Shown here piece by piece: positions 7,605-16,347 of a DNA stretch of 64,000 nucleotides. Under the pieces are notes generated by a model, which was not told the origin of the DNA, did no database searches, and saw nothing but the letters and a program-made list of their open reading frames with translations. Within the stretch, counting starts at the first letter, position 1. Each line of letters begins with the position of its first letter. This DNA comes from Streptomyces sp. Tue 6430. GTDB lineage: Bacteria > Actinomycetota > Actinomycetes > Streptomycetales > Streptomycetaceae. The DNA lies in NCBI GenBank assembly GCA_021568835.1, contig JAKGSH010000010.1:4402001-4466000 (forward strand). The letters are read 5' to 3'. Both the position numbers and the translations under genes were made by a program.

Positions 7605-7865
7605 TCAGACGAGGACGTGGTCGACGAAGCACCAGCGCCAGTTCTCACCGGGTTCGAAGGTCCGCATGATCGGATGACCCGAGTCCTTGTGGTGCTCCGT
7701 GGCGTGCCGACCCGGCGAGGAGTCGCAGCAGCCCACGTGGCCGCACGTCATGCAGAGCCGTAGTTGCACCGGGTCGGTGCCGTCGCGCAGGCACTCCGGA
7801 CACGTCTCGCCGAGCGGGACGGGTTCGGGGTGCGGCAGCGCTTCGGCGTGCGTGCACTGTTTCAT
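7605..7865 (-). CDS. UBP-type zinc-finger domain protein
   Basis: An 86-residue soluble protein made almost only of a UBP (ZnF-UBP/BUZ) finger. The ligand series is visible: CTH near the start, CPEC at about 22-25, CMTCGHVGC at about 38-46, then His residues in RHATEHHKDSGHPI. In eukaryotes this fold binds ubiquitin C-termini; the bacterial stand-alone version has no settled role. The start is ATG 7865. It is divergent from the antiporter gene with a 60-base gap. No enzyme domain is attached. Confidence 0.85.
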   Translation of the reverse strand: MKQCTHAEALPHPEPVPLGETCPECLRDGTDPVQLRLCMTCGHVGCCDSSPGRHATEHHKDSGHPIMRTFEPGENWRWCFVDHVLV

Positions 7866-7925
7866 GATTGCCAGATTACGACGGTCGCGCGGACGGTCGC
7901 GCGGAAAAACGAGGGTGGGCGGGAC

Positions 7926-9524
7926 ATGGACGTGATGCCACTGCTGTTGCTGGTGGCGGGCAGCGCGGCGGTCGCCGGGGCGGCCCGGCGCACACCGGTG
8001 CCGGCGCCGCTGCTGCTCGTCGCCGTGGGCCTGGCCGTGTCGTACGTCCCCGGGGTGCCGGACTACACCCTCGACCCCGACGTCGTGCTGCCGCTCCTGC
8101 TGCCCCCGCTGCTGTACACCTCCGCCACCGACAGCTCCTACCTCGACCTCCGTGCCCAGTTGCGGCCCGTGGCACTGCTGTCGGTCGGATACGTCCTCTT
8201 CGCGACCCTCGCCGTCGGGTGGGCCGCCTACCTGATGGTCCCCGGACTGCCGCTGACCGCGGCGCTGGTGCTGGGCGCGGTGGTGGCACCGCCGGACGCG
8301 GTCGCGGCGACGGCGGTGGCGCGCCGGGTGGGCCTGCCGTCGAAAGTGACCACGATCCTCCAGGGCGAGTCCCTGCTGAACGACGCGACCGCGATCACCG
8401 CCTACAAGGTGGCCCTCGCGGTCGTCGTCGGCGAGGGCGCGTCCTGGGCCGGCGGGATCAGGGAGTTCCTGGTCGCGGCGGTCGGCGGTACCGCCGTCGG
8501 CCTGATCCTGATGGCCCCGCTGCACTGGCTGCGCACCCACCTGAAGGAACCGCTCCTCCAGAACACCCTCTCCCTGCTCATCCCGTTCGTCGCGTACGCG
8601 GCCGCCGAGCAGTTCCACGCCTCCGGCGTCATCGCCGTCGTCGTCGTCGCCCTCTACCTCGGCCACCGCGCGTGGGAGGTCGACTTCGCCACCCGGCTCC
8701 AGGAGGAGGCGGTGTGGAAGATGGTCGCCTTCGTGCTGGAGTCGGCGGTCTTCGCCCTGATCGGCCTGCAGCTCCAGATCGTCCTCAGGGGCCTCGGCGA
8801 CTACGAGGGTCTGGACGCCGGCCTGTACGCGGTCGCCCTCTTCCTCGTGGTCGTAGCGGTCCGCTTCCTGTGGGTGTACCCGGCGACCTTCCTGCCCCGG
8901 CTGCTGTCGGCACGCGTCCGCGCGCGCGAGGAGAACCCGACCTGGCGGGGACCGGTCGTCATCGGCTGGGCCGGCATGCGCGGCGTGGTCTCGCTGGCCA
9001 TCGCCTTCTCCATCCCCGTCACCGTGGACCACGGCGGAGCGCCCTTCCCGCACCGCAACCTGATCCTCTTCCTGACCTTCACCACGGTCATCGGCACCCT
9101 GGTCGTGCAAGGGCTCACCCTGCCGCCGCTGATCCGCCTGCTGAAGTTCCCCGGCCCCGGCCCGCAGGCCGCCACCCTCGCCGAGGCCAACGCGCAGGCC
9201 CAGGCCTCCCGGGTCGCCGAGCGGCGGCTGGAGGAACTGCTGTCCGACGAACGCAACGCCCTGCCCCTGCCCCTCGCCGACCGCCTGCGCACCGTCCTCG
9301 AACGCCGCCGCAACGCCGTCTGGGAACGCCTCGGCCAGGTCAACCCGGTCACCGGCGAGACCGTCGACGACACCTACCGCCGGCTGTCCCGCGAGATGAT
9401 CAGCGCCGAGCGGGAGGTCTTCGTGCGGCTGCGCGACGGCCGCCACATCGACGACGAGATGTTGCGGACGCTGCTGCGCAGGCTCGACCTGGAGGAGGCC
9501 GCCGCCTACCGGGAGGCAGGTTAG
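7926..9524 (+). CDS. CPA1-family Na+/H+ antiporter
   Basis: Inner-membrane cation/proton exchanger of 532 residues. About twelve hydrophobic helices span residues 5-415. Conserved NhaP-type motifs are present: GAVVAPPDAVAATAVAR at about 117-133 and LQGESLLNDATAITAY at about 145-160, with the ion-binding Asp. The last 110 residues are hydrophilic and helical, as in the cytosolic regulatory tail of bacterial NhaP-like proteins. I chose ATG 7926 after GGGCGGGAC because the membrane domain begins directly behind it. Sodium versus potassium preference cannot be told. Confidence 0.9.
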   Translation: MDVMPLLLLVAGSAAVAGAARRTPVPAPLLLVAVGLAVSYVPGVPDYTLDPDVVLPLLLPPLLYTSATDSSYLDLRAQLRPVALLSVGYVLFATLAVGWAAYLMVPGLPLTAALVLGAVVAPPDAVAATAVARRVGLPSKVTTILQGESLLNDATAITAYKVALAVVVGEGASWAGGIREFLVAAVGGTAVGLILMAPLHWLRTHLKEPLLQNTLSLLIPFVAYAAAEQFHASGVIAVVVVALYLGHRAWEVDFATRLQEEAVWKMVAFVLESAVFALIGLQLQIVLRGLGDYEGLDAGLYAVALFLVVVAVRFLWVYPATFLPRLLSARVRAREENPTWRGPVVIGWAGMRGVVSLAIAFSIPVTVDHGGAPFPHRNLILFLTFTTVIGTLVVQGLTLPPLIRLLKFPGPGPQAATLAEANAQAQASRVAERRLEELLSDERNALPLPLADRLRTVLERRRNAVWERLGQVNPVTGETVDDTYRRLSREMISAEREVFVRLRDGRHIDDEMLRTLLRRLDLEEAAAYREAG

Positions 9525-9564
9525 GGAACTTCGTCCGGACCGGGCCGGCGGGCCGGTCAGGAGG

Positions 9565-10476
9565 TCAGGAGGGGAACGGCGCTCCCGTCACGACCGCCGC
9601 GAGCCGCGTCCCGCGGGGGAAGGCGCCCTCCTCGGCGAGGACGACAAGTCCGTACAGCGACTTGGCGACATAGAGGCGCTCGACCGGCAGGCCGTGCCGC
9701 TCCTCGAAGTCCCGCGCGAAGTCCTCGAGAGCCGGCGTGGTGCGGGCGTACCCGCCGAAGTGGAAGCGCTCGTCCAGCCGCCAGTCGCCCACCGGGCCGC
9801 CGAAGGCCTCCCGCTGCAGGGCCCGTATCGCGTCGCCGAGGAAGCCGCCCCTGAGGACCGGTATGCCGAGGGCCCGCCGGCCGGGGCCCAGGCCGGCGGC
9901 GAGGCCCGCGAGGGTGCCGCCGGTGCCGCAGGCGAGGGCCACGACATCGGCGTGGGCGCGCAGCTCCTCGCCGAGGGCCCGGCAGCCGCGGACGGCCGGC
10001 GCGTTGCTGCCGCCCTCGGGCACCACGTACGCGTCCTCGGCGCCCGCCGCGCGCAGGATCGCCGCCAGCGTGGCGGGGGCGGCCTTGCTGCGGTAGGCCG
10101 CCCGGTCGACGAAGTGCAGCCGCATGCCGTCGGCCGCGCAGCAGGCCAGGGAGGGGTTCAGCGGGCGGCCGGCCAGCTCGTCGCCGCGCACCACCCCGAC
10201 CGTGGGCAGGCCCAGCAGCCGGCCGGCGGCGGCCGTCGCCCGCAGATGGTTGGAGTACGCGCCCCCGAACGTGACGACCGGCCGCCCGGCCGCCGCCTCC
10301 AGGTTCGGCACGAGCTTGCGCCACTTGTTGCCGATCAGCTCCGGGTGGATCAGGTCGTCCCGCTTGAGGAGCAGCCGTACGCCGTGCCGGGCGAACCGGT
10401 CGTCGGCCACCTCCTCCAACGGCGAGGGCAGCCGGGGGCGCAGGGCGCCGGAGTCGAACGGAACGGGCCTGGTCAC
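9565..10476 (-). CDS. PLP-dependent 1-aminocyclopropane-1-carboxylate deaminase/D-cysteine desulfhydrase family protein
   Basis: Fold-type II PLP enzyme of 303 residues. The PLP lysine lies in LIGNKWRKL near residue 50, followed by TFGGAYSNHL, which binds the substrate carboxylate. The phosphate-binding loop is GTGGTLAG at about 185-192. The family includes ACC deaminases and D-cysteine desulfhydrases, and sequence alone does not separate them here. The start is GTG 10476; the in-frame extension to 10524 is less conserved. It is divergent from the encapsulin gene, sharing a 174-base intergenic region, but I see no evidence that it is a cargo enzyme. Confidence 0.82.
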   Translation of the reverse strand: MTRPVPFDSGALRPRLPSPLEEVADDRFARHGVRLLLKRDDLIHPELIGNKWRKLVPNLEAAAGRPVVTFGGAYSNHLRATAAAGRLLGLPTVGVVRGDELAGRPLNPSLACCAADGMRLHFVDRAAYRSKAAPATLAAILRAAGAEDAYVVPEGGSNAPAVRGCRALGEELRAHADVVALACGTGGTLAGLAAGLGPGRRALGIPVLRGGFLGDAIRALQREAFGGPVGDWRLDERFHFGGYARTTPALEDFARDFEERHGLPVERLYVAKSLYGLVVLAEEGAFPRGTRLAAVVTGAPFPS

Positions 10477-10650
10477 CCCGCCATTGTCGAACACCGCTCG
10501 GGCGGAAACCCGCCGTGCCCACACCGGCGATGATCCATTCCCGCTCTTTCGGGTAATGGCACGAACACACTGGGTGATGGAAGGCTTGCCCGTGAGAGCA
10601 GTGCGTCGGAGCAGTACGGCTCCGGCGTATCACCGGGAGGGCAATTCTCT

Positions 10651-12057
10651 ATGTCGGTAGGCGAAGAAGTCCGCGCTGAGCAGGGCAAGCCGCAGCAGAG
10701 CCTCGGCACCGCGGCCGCGCGGAACCTGGCCACCACCACCAAGTCCGTACCGCAGATGCAGGAGATCAGCTCCCGCTGGCTGCTGCGGAACCTGCCCTGG
10801 GTCGACGTGCAGGGCGGCACGTACCGGGTGAACCGGCGCCTGACGTACGCCGTCGGTGACGGCCGCGTCACCTTCGTCAAGACCGGAGACCGTGTCGAGG
10901 TCATCCCCGCGGAGCTGGGTGAGCTGCCCGCGCTGCGGTCCTACGAGGACGAGGACGTCTTCTCGGAGCTGGCCTCCCGCTGTCGGCAGCGGGAGTACGC
11001 GCCGGGCGAGGTCGTCGTCTCCTTCGGCAGCCGGACCGACAAGGTCTACCTCCTCGCGCACGGCAGGGTCGAGAAGGTCGGCACCGGCCCCTACGGCGAC
11101 GACCAGGTCCTCGGGGTCCTCGCCGACGGCGCGTACTTCGGCGACCAGGCGCTGCTCGACCCGGACGCCATCTGGGAGTACACCGCCCGCGCGGACACCG
11201 CCTGCACCGTGCTGATCCTGTCGCGCCAGGACTTCGAGCAGGTCGCCGAGCGCGCCGACTCGCTGGCCGAGCACCTGCGCGGCCTGCGCTCGATCCCCGC
11301 GCAGCCGACCAACCGCTACGGCGAGAAGGCCGTCGACCTGGCCGCGGGGCACGCCGGTGAGCCGGACATCCCGCACACCTTCGTGGACTACGAGGCCCGG
11401 CCGCGCGAGTACGAGCTGAGCATCGCCCAGACCGTCCTGCGCATCCACTCCCGCGTGGCCGACCTGTACAACCAGCCGATGAACCAGACCGAGCAGCAGT
11501 TGCGGCTGACGGTCGAGGCGCTGAAAGAGCGTCAGGAGCACGAGCTGGTCAACAACCGTGAGTTCGGCCTGCTCCACAACTGCGAGTACGACCAGCGGAT
11601 CCAGCCGCACGACGGCGTGCCGGGCCCGGACGACCTCGACGAGCTGCTCAGCCGCCGGCGTGGCACCAAGATGCTCCTCGCCCACCCGCGCGCGATCGCC
11701 GCGATCGGCCGCGAGCTCAACAAGCGGGGGCTCGTCCCCGAGACGATCGACGTCGCCGGCAACCGGATCCCCACCTGGCGCGGGGTGCCGATCTACCCGT
11801 GCAACAAGATCCCGGTGACCGAGGCCCGCACCAGCTCGATCATCGCGATGCGTCTCGGGGAGCAGGACCAGGGTGTCATCGGCCTGCGCCAGTCCGGCAT
11901 CCCGGACGAGATCGAGCCGAGCCTGTCCGTGCGGTTCATGGGCATCAACGAACAGGCCGTCATCAAGTACCTGGTCACGGCCTACTACTCGGCGGCGGTG
12001 CTGGTTCCGGACGCGCTGGGCGTGCTGGAGAACGTCGAGATCGGCCGCTGGCGGTGA
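10651..12057 (+). CDS. Family 2B encapsulin shell protein (EshA-like) with inserted cyclic-nucleotide-binding-like domain
   Basis: A 468-residue protein of the EshA type, now recognised as an HK97-fold encapsulin of family 2B that assembles protein nanocompartments. Residues 1-35 form an N-terminal arm. The start of the shell fold includes [24 protein letters not shown] cyclic-nucleotide-binding-like beta-roll follows at about residues 100-205 ([11 protein letters not shown], then [12 protein letters not shown]). The main HK97-like shell part runs from about 225 to the end, with [22 protein letters not shown], a [15 protein letters not shown] helix and [11 protein letters not shown]-like strands near the C-terminus. 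A GGAGGG precedes the ATG by 10 bases. The next gene encodes a polyprenyl synthase, the usual cargo class for one 2B subgroup. The arginine that normally binds cAMP phosphate is not obvious. Confidence 0.92.
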   Translation: MSVGEEVRAEQGKPQQSLGTAAARNLATTTKSVPQMQEISSRWLLRNLPWVDVQGGTYRVNRRLTYAVGDGRVTFVKTGDRVEVIPAELGELPALRSYEDEDVFSELASRCRQREYAPGEVVVSFGSRTDKVYLLAHGRVEKVGTGPYGDDQVLGVLADGAYFGDQALLDPDAIWEYTARADTACTVLILSRQDFEQVAERADSLAEHLRGLRSIPAQPTNRYGEKAVDLAAGHAGEPDIPHTFVDYEARPREYELSIAQTVLRIHSRVADLYNQPMNQTEQQLRLTVEALKERQEHELVNNREFGLLHNCEYDQRIQPHDGVPGPDDLDELLSRRRGTKMLLAHPRAIAAIGRELNKRGLVPETIDVAGNRIPTWRGVPIYPCNKIPVTEARTSSIIAMRLGEQDQGVIGLRQSGIPDEIEPSLSVRFMGINEQAVIKYLVTAYYSAAVLVPDALGVLENVEIGRWR

Positions 12058-12166
12058 CCTCACCCGTGCGGACGCCGTGTCCCCGCCCACCCGGGCGGGT
12101 ACACCCAGGGGGTGCGCGCGGGGCCACGCATCCGCCGCCGTGCGCGGACCCGGCGAGGGGGACTCG

Positions 12167-13290
12167 ATGACCGAGTACGTGACGCGGACCAGACCGCATC
12201 CCGGCGGGGCACGGGGGAGGGGGAGGGCCGTTCCGGGCCGGACCGACAGCGGCCCCGACGCGCTCGACGGGCACGAGGCGGCCGCGATCCTGGAGGAGAC
12301 CCGGGGGTTCGTCGACCCCGTGCTCCGTGCGGCGATCGACTCGCTGCCCGGCTCGATGCGGCGGATCTCGCTCTACCACTTCGGCTGGGAGCACGCGGAC
12401 GGCACACCGGCCGCGGGCAACGCGGGCAAGGCGATCCGGCCTGCGCTGGTGCTCGCCGCGGCCGCCGCACTCGGCGGCCCGGCGGCCGGGACGGCGGCTC
12501 TCCCGGCGGCCGCCGCCGTCGAACTGATCCACAACTTCACGTTGTTGCACGACGACGTGATGGACCGCGACACCACCCGCCGGCACCGGCCCACCGCCTG
12601 GACGGTGTTCGGTGACGCCGACGCCGTCCTCGCCGGGGACGCGCTCCACGCGCTCGCTCTCGGGATGCTCGCCGCGCATCCGCATCCGGCGTCCTCGGCC
12701 GCCGTCGCCCGGCTCGCGGACTGCGTGATCGAGCTCTGCGCCGGCCAGCACTCGGACACCGCCCTGGAGAAGCGGGGCCCGGCGGAGGTCACCCTCGACG
12801 AGGTGCTCGCCATGGCCGAGGCCAAGACGGGGGCCCTGCTCGGCTGCGCCTGCGCCCTCGGCGCGCTGTACGCGGGGGCGGCCGGGGAGGACGTCGAGGC
12901 GCTGGACGCGTTCGGCCGTCAGGCAGGGCTCGCCTTCCAGCTCATCGACGACGTGATCGGCATATGGGGAGACCCGCGGCACACCGGCAAGCCGGCCGGC
13001 GCCGACCTGGCCGCCCGCAAGAAGTCCCTGCCGGTGATCGCCGCACTCGGCTCCGGCACCCCGGCCGCCGCGGAACTTGCGGAGCTGTACGCGTCCCCCG
13101 CGAGCAGGGGGACGACGTGGAGCGCATGACCCTGGCCGTCGAGCGGGCCGGCGGCCGGGAATGGGCCCAGGAGCAGGCGGCGGACCGCATGGCCCGGGCG
13201 GTTTCCGAGCTGGCCCGCGCCGTCCCGGACCCGGAAGCGGCGGGCGGTCTGCTGTCCCTGGCGGAGTTCGTGACGCGCCGCAGCCTGTGA
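12167..13290 (+). pseudogene. Polyprenyl diphosphate synthase, probable encapsulin cargo (single-base frameshift near 13095-13099)
   Basis: Isoprenyl diphosphate synthase that condenses isopentenyl diphosphate with allylic primers. The first Asp-rich motif is LLHDDVMDRDT at about residue 125; the second is LIDDVIGIWGD, with Gly in place of the last Asp, a common variant. The GKAIRPAL basic motif is present. The first 45 residues are Gly/Arg/Pro-rich and look disordered, as expected of a cargo-loading segment. The frame breaks at a five-C run (13095-13099). Restoring one C joins ...AELYAS to PREQGDDVERMTL and gives about 374 residues ending at TGA 13290. The start is ATG 12167 after GGGGGA. 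The gene lies 109 bases downstream of the shell gene. Confidence 0.85.
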
Positions 13291-13340
13291 GGGGGAGGTC
13301 CTCACCGAGGCGGTCCTCGCCTCTCGCAGTCCCCGGACCT

Positions 13341-13377
13341 CCGGAACCGTACGGCTCCTGACTCCGTACGGTTCCGG
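13341..13377. terminator. Terminator after the encapsulin/polyprenyl synthase unit
   Basis: A 14-bp perfect stem (13341-13354 with 13364-13377) and a 9-base loop, 50 bases after the synthase stop. It supports shell and synthase forming one transcription unit. Confidence 0.8.
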
Positions 13378-13518
13378 TGGTCCGGTCCGGCGGGCCCCGC
13401 GCATCCCCACGGCGCGCGGGACCCGCCTCTTCGCGTGCGGGGCCCGCGCCCAGGACCCCGGTCATGCGGAATGCCTTCTCCCACTTATCGCGGTGGCCGG
13501 TCCGGTCCGGGGAAACGC

Positions 13519-13548
13519 TTGTCATCACTACAGATGAAGTACTACAAA
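13519..13548 (+). promoter_or_regulatory. Candidate promoter of the reductase-like gene
   Basis: TTGTCA (13519-13524) and TACAAA (13543-13548) are 18 bases apart, in a locally A/T-rich stretch that contains two ACTACA-like direct repeats (13528 and 13541). The repeats could be a regulator site. Confidence 0.4.
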
Positions 13549-13585
13549 TGGAGTTGTTCTGTTCGGACCACGGAAAGAGACCGGC

Positions 13586-14170
13586 TTGCGCAAGCTCACC
13601 TACTACATCGCCTGTTCCATCGACGGCTTCATCGGAGACCCGCAGGGCGACGCGTCGTCGATGTTCGCCTTCCTGGACGAGGAGTTCCTCGCCTACCTGG
13701 CCTCGACGTATCCGGACACCATCCCCGCCCAGGGCCGTGAGCAGATGGGCCTCGAGGGCGCCGGGAACCCGAACTTCGACACCGTGGTCCAGGGCCGGGC
13801 CAGCTACCAGCTCGCCCTCGACGCGGGCATCACCAGCCCCTACGGCCACCTGCGCGAGTTCGTCGCCTCCCGCACCCTCGGTCCCTCGCCCGACCCGAAC
13901 GTCGAGGTCATCGACACGGACCTGGTCGCCCGGGTGCGCCGGCTCAAGGCCGAGGACGGCGAGCTGGGCATCTGGCTCTGCGGCGGCTCACGCGTCGCGG
14001 GCGAACTGCTCGACGAGATCGACGAACTCGTCATCAAGACCTACCCGCAGGTCTACGGCTCCGGCCTGCCGATGTTCGGCGCCGACTTCTCCGTGACCGA
14101 CTTCAGCCTGGAGTCGGTGCGCACCTTCTCCAACGGTGTCCTCGTCCGCAGATACGCGCGGAAGCGGTGA
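13586..14170 (+). CDS. Dihydrofolate reductase-like (RibD C-terminal domain) protein
   Basis: A 194-residue single-domain protein of the RibD_C/DHFR-like superfamily. The opening strand RKLTYYIACSIDGFIGDP, the central glycine loop IWLCGGSRVAGEL (about 128-140) and LPMFG near the C-terminus are typical. NADPH-dependent reduction is the usual activity, but the substrate is unknown; stand-alone actinobacterial members are rarely characterised. The start is TTG 13586 with GGAAAGAGA upstream. It follows a terminator and has its own candidate promoter, so it is probably monocistronic. Confidence 0.82.
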   Translation: MRKLTYYIACSIDGFIGDPQGDASSMFAFLDEEFLAYLASTYPDTIPAQGREQMGLEGAGNPNFDTVVQGRASYQLALDAGITSPYGHLREFVASRTLGPSPDPNVEVIDTDLVARVRRLKAEDGELGIWLCGGSRVAGELLDEIDELVIKTYPQVYGSGLPMFGADFSVTDFSLESVRTFSNGVLVRRYARKR

Positions 14171-14188
14171 CCGGCCTACCCTGAGGAC

Positions 14189-14410
14189 ATGGACAGGGAA
14201 AAGCACGTCTGTCCCGAATGCGGGCAGACCGTGGACACGGTGGTCCGGCGCCACAAGACGCTGGGCGCATGGGTACCGCGCTGGACGGCGGGCCCGTGCC
14301 ACAACCCCGACTGCGCGTCGTTCCTCGAACCCGGCACCGCGCAGCACGGCCACCCCGAGTCTCCGGAACACGCCGACGAGCCCGGCACCCCCGCCGCCCC
14401 CGCCTCCTGA
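14189..14410 (+). CDS. Small zinc-ribbon-like protein
   Basis: A 73-residue protein with two cysteine pairs: CPECGQT at residues 8-14 and a later CHNPDC at about 37-42. These could bind one zinc ion. The tail is rich in Pro, Glu and Ala and probably disordered. It starts at ATG 14189, 18 bases after the preceding stop, so it is probably cotranscribed with the reductase-like gene. No function is assigned. Confidence 0.6.
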   Translation: MDREKHVCPECGQTVDTVVRRHKTLGAWVPRWTAGPCHNPDCASFLEPGTAQHGHPESPEHADEPGTPAAPAS

Positions 14411-14436
14411 CGCCCGGCCGCGCGGTCCCCGGCGCC

Positions 14437-15189
14437 CTAACCGCGCGGCAGCCCGCCCGTCTCCGCGTCGCGGCCGGTCAGGCAGTACAGGCCGCCCGCC
14501 GGGTCGCGCAGCACCGTCCAACGGGGGTGGCCGGCGACGAACCGCGCGCCCAGCCGCTCGTGCCGGGCCCGCACCGCCTCGATGTCCGGGCCGCACGCGA
14601 GGTCGAGGTGGGCGGAGACCGGCCGCTCCTCGCCGAGGCGCTGGAGCAGGATCCGCACGGGCAGTCCCGGCGGCGGCGCCACCACGTGGAACTCCGGCAG
14701 TGAGCCGGACCGGGACGCCCAGTCGGGCAGGAGCCGACCCCAGAAGGCGACTTCGGCGTCGTACGCGGACGGCGGTATGTCGATGCTGACCTGGTCCAGG
14801 CGGCCGCCGGCCACCACGGGCGGGCGGACGGACTCGCCGTCCCAGGGGACCGCGCAGAACGGCTGGCTGGCGGGGGAGCGCAGCACGGCCCAGCCGTCGT
14901 GGGCGGCGACCGTGCGCGCGCCCGCGTCCAGCGCCGCCGCGACGAAGGCCGCCACGTCCTCGACGCAGAAGTCGAGGTGCGCCCCGCCAGCCCCGTCGGC
15001 GACCGCCTGCGCCTTCACGCAGGCGTCGGCCTCCTCCGGCAGGAGGGTGACGAACTCGCCCCCGTCCCCACGGGGCTCGGACAGGGCCGTGCCGGTGACG
15101 GCGGTCCAGAACGCGCAGGCCCGCTCGAAGCGCTCGGCGGGCCGGTCGAGGAAGGCGTACGTCCAGCGGACACGGGTGCGGGAGCTCAT
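14437..15189 (-). CDS. VOC-superfamily (glyoxalase/bleomycin-resistance fold) protein, two domains
   Basis: A 250-residue cytosolic protein with two tandem VOC modules. The first (about 8-120) starts VRWTYAFLDRPAERF and contains AHLDFCVEDV. The second (about 128-243) starts LDQVSIDIPPSAYD and contains SAHLDLACGPDIEA and DPAGGLYCLTGR. Paired beta-alpha-beta-beta-beta units form metal or ligand sites across this family, which includes dioxygenases, isomerases and drug-binding proteins. The substrate is unknown. It starts at ATG 15189. Confidence 0.85.
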   Translation of the reverse strand: MSSRTRVRWTYAFLDRPAERFERACAFWTAVTGTALSEPRGDGGEFVTLLPEEADACVKAQAVADGAGGAHLDFCVEDVAAFVAAALDAGARTVAAHDGWAVLRSPASQPFCAVPWDGESVRPPVVAGGRLDQVSIDIPPSAYDAEVAFWGRLLPDWASRSGSLPEFHVVAPPPGLPVRILLQRLGEERPVSAHLDLACGPDIEAVRARHERLGARFVAGHPRWTVLRDPAGGLYCLTGRDAETGGLPRG

Positions 15190-15279
15190 GCGGCGATCGT
15201 AGGCCGGTGCGCACCCGGAGCCGCCCCGGTTTTCCCGGGCGCCCGCGGGGGGCCGCGGTCACCGTCCCGGGCACGGCGA

Positions 15280-15310
15280 AGGGGCCCGGTCGTGTGCCGA
15301 CCGGGCCCCT
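15280..15310. terminator. Terminator of sodN
   Basis: A 13-bp perfect stem (15280-15292 with 15298-15310) with a 5-base loop, about 60 bases beyond the sodN stop on the minus strand. Confidence 0.85.
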
Positions 15311-15371
15311 CGGCGAAGTCCCTCGTCCCGCGGTGGTGCACCGACCGCCGGTGTCGGGAACGGCCCGGGTG

Positions 15372-15767
15372 TCAGGCCTTCTTGGTCTCCCAGAAGATCT
15401 TGTCGATCTCGGCGATGAGTTCCAGCGCCTTCTCGCCCGTCTTCGGGTCGGTCGACGCCTTCGCGGCCGACAGGGCCTTGAGGGTGTCGTTGACCAGATG
15501 GTGCAGCTGGGGGTACTTCTCGAAGTGCGGGGGCTTGAAGTAGTCGCTCCACAGCACGGAGACGTGGTGCTTCGCGAGCTCGGCGCGCTGCTCCTTGATG
15601 ACGGTGGCGCGCGCCTGGAAGTGCGGGTCGTCGTTGGCGGCCATCTTCTCCTGCACGGCCTTCACCGACTCCGCCTCGATGCGGGCCTGGGCCGGGTCGT
15701 ACACGCCGCAGGGCAGGTCGCAGTGCGCGCTGACCGTGACCTTGGGGGCAAACAGGCGGGAAAGCAT
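15372..15767 (-). CDS. sodN: Nickel superoxide dismutase SodN precursor
   Basis: Cytosolic Ni-SOD precursor of 131 residues that dismutates superoxide. The nickel hook is explicit: HCDLPCGVYDP at residues 15-25, giving His1, Cys2 and Cys6 of the mature enzyme plus the Asp3 and Tyr9 residues. The 14-residue leader MLSRLFAPKVTVSA must be removed by SodX, encoded divergently. The rest is the four-helix bundle that forms the hexamer. The start at ATG 15767 is fixed by the conserved leader. Family members respond to nickel; no clear Nur box was found here. Confidence 0.97.
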   Translation of the reverse strand: MLSRLFAPKVTVSAHCDLPCGVYDPAQARIEAESVKAVQEKMAANDDPHFQARATVIKEQRAELAKHHVSVLWSDYFKPPHFEKYPQLHHLVNDTLKALSAAKASTDPKTGEKALELIAEIDKIFWETKKA

Positions 15768-15912
15768 GGAGCGTTCCTTCCTCGTGATCGTCTTCTCAGG
15801 TGGGACATTACTCCCTGAGGGAGCGGTTTTCGCGAGTGCCCCCATGGGCTTAGGGCAAAAGTCCGGGTCAGACTGGGACTGGTGGAGGAACGGACCAGGG
15901 GAGGTGCCGGCG

Positions 15913-16347
15913 ATGCCGGAGCCGTCGCAGGACGCCGAGCGCGGGAGGGCCACCGCGCCGTTCGGACTGGCCGAGGTGACCGGCCCGTCCATGGTTCCCA
16001 CGCTGCACCACGGCGATCAGCTGGTGGTGCGGTACGGGGCCCGGGTGCGGCCGGGGGACGTGATCGTGCTGCGGCACCCCTTCCAGCAGGACCTGCTCGT
16101 CGTCAAGCGGGCCGTGGAGCGCCGCGACGGCGGCTGGTGGGTGCTCGGCGACAACGCGTTCGCCGGCGGTGACAGCACCGACTACGGCACCGTGCCCGAC
16201 GAGCTGATCCTCGGGAAGGTGCGGTTCCGCTACCGGCCCCGGAAGGCGGATCAGCGTTCGCCGCTGGCGGCGCTGCGCTGGGCGCTCTCCGCGGCCAGGC
16301 CCGTGCTCGCCGACCGGTCGGCCTCCAGGCGTTTGCGGGCGCGGTAG
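15913..16347 (+). CDS. sodX: SodX, nickel-type superoxide dismutase maturation protease
   Basis: Signal-peptidase-I-like (S26) serine protease of 144 residues that removes the SodN leader so that nickel can bind. The catalytic Ser lies in TGPSMVPTL (about residue 25) and the general-base Lys in LLVVKRAVE. The conserved GDNAFAGGDSTDYG box is present. There is no N-terminal membrane anchor, unlike export signal peptidases, which suits cytosolic maturation. I chose ATG 15913 with GGGGAGG upstream. It is divergent from sodN with a 145-base shared promoter region. Its last 97 bases overlap the convergent CGNR gene. Confidence 0.9.
   Translation: MPEPSQDAERGRATAPFGLAEVTGPSMVPTLHHGDQLVVRYGARVRPGDVIVLRHPFQQDLLVVKRAVERRDGGWWVLGDNAFAGGDSTDYGTVPDELILGKVRFRYRPRKADQRSPLAALRWALSAARPVLADRSASRRLRAR

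Noticed and set aside
12167-13290. Frameshift in the polyprenyl synthase as programmed frameshifting
   Set aside because: There is no slippery heptamer with downstream structure, and the same kind of single-base homopolymer loss recurs in many unrelated genes of the window; an assembly error is the simpler explanation.
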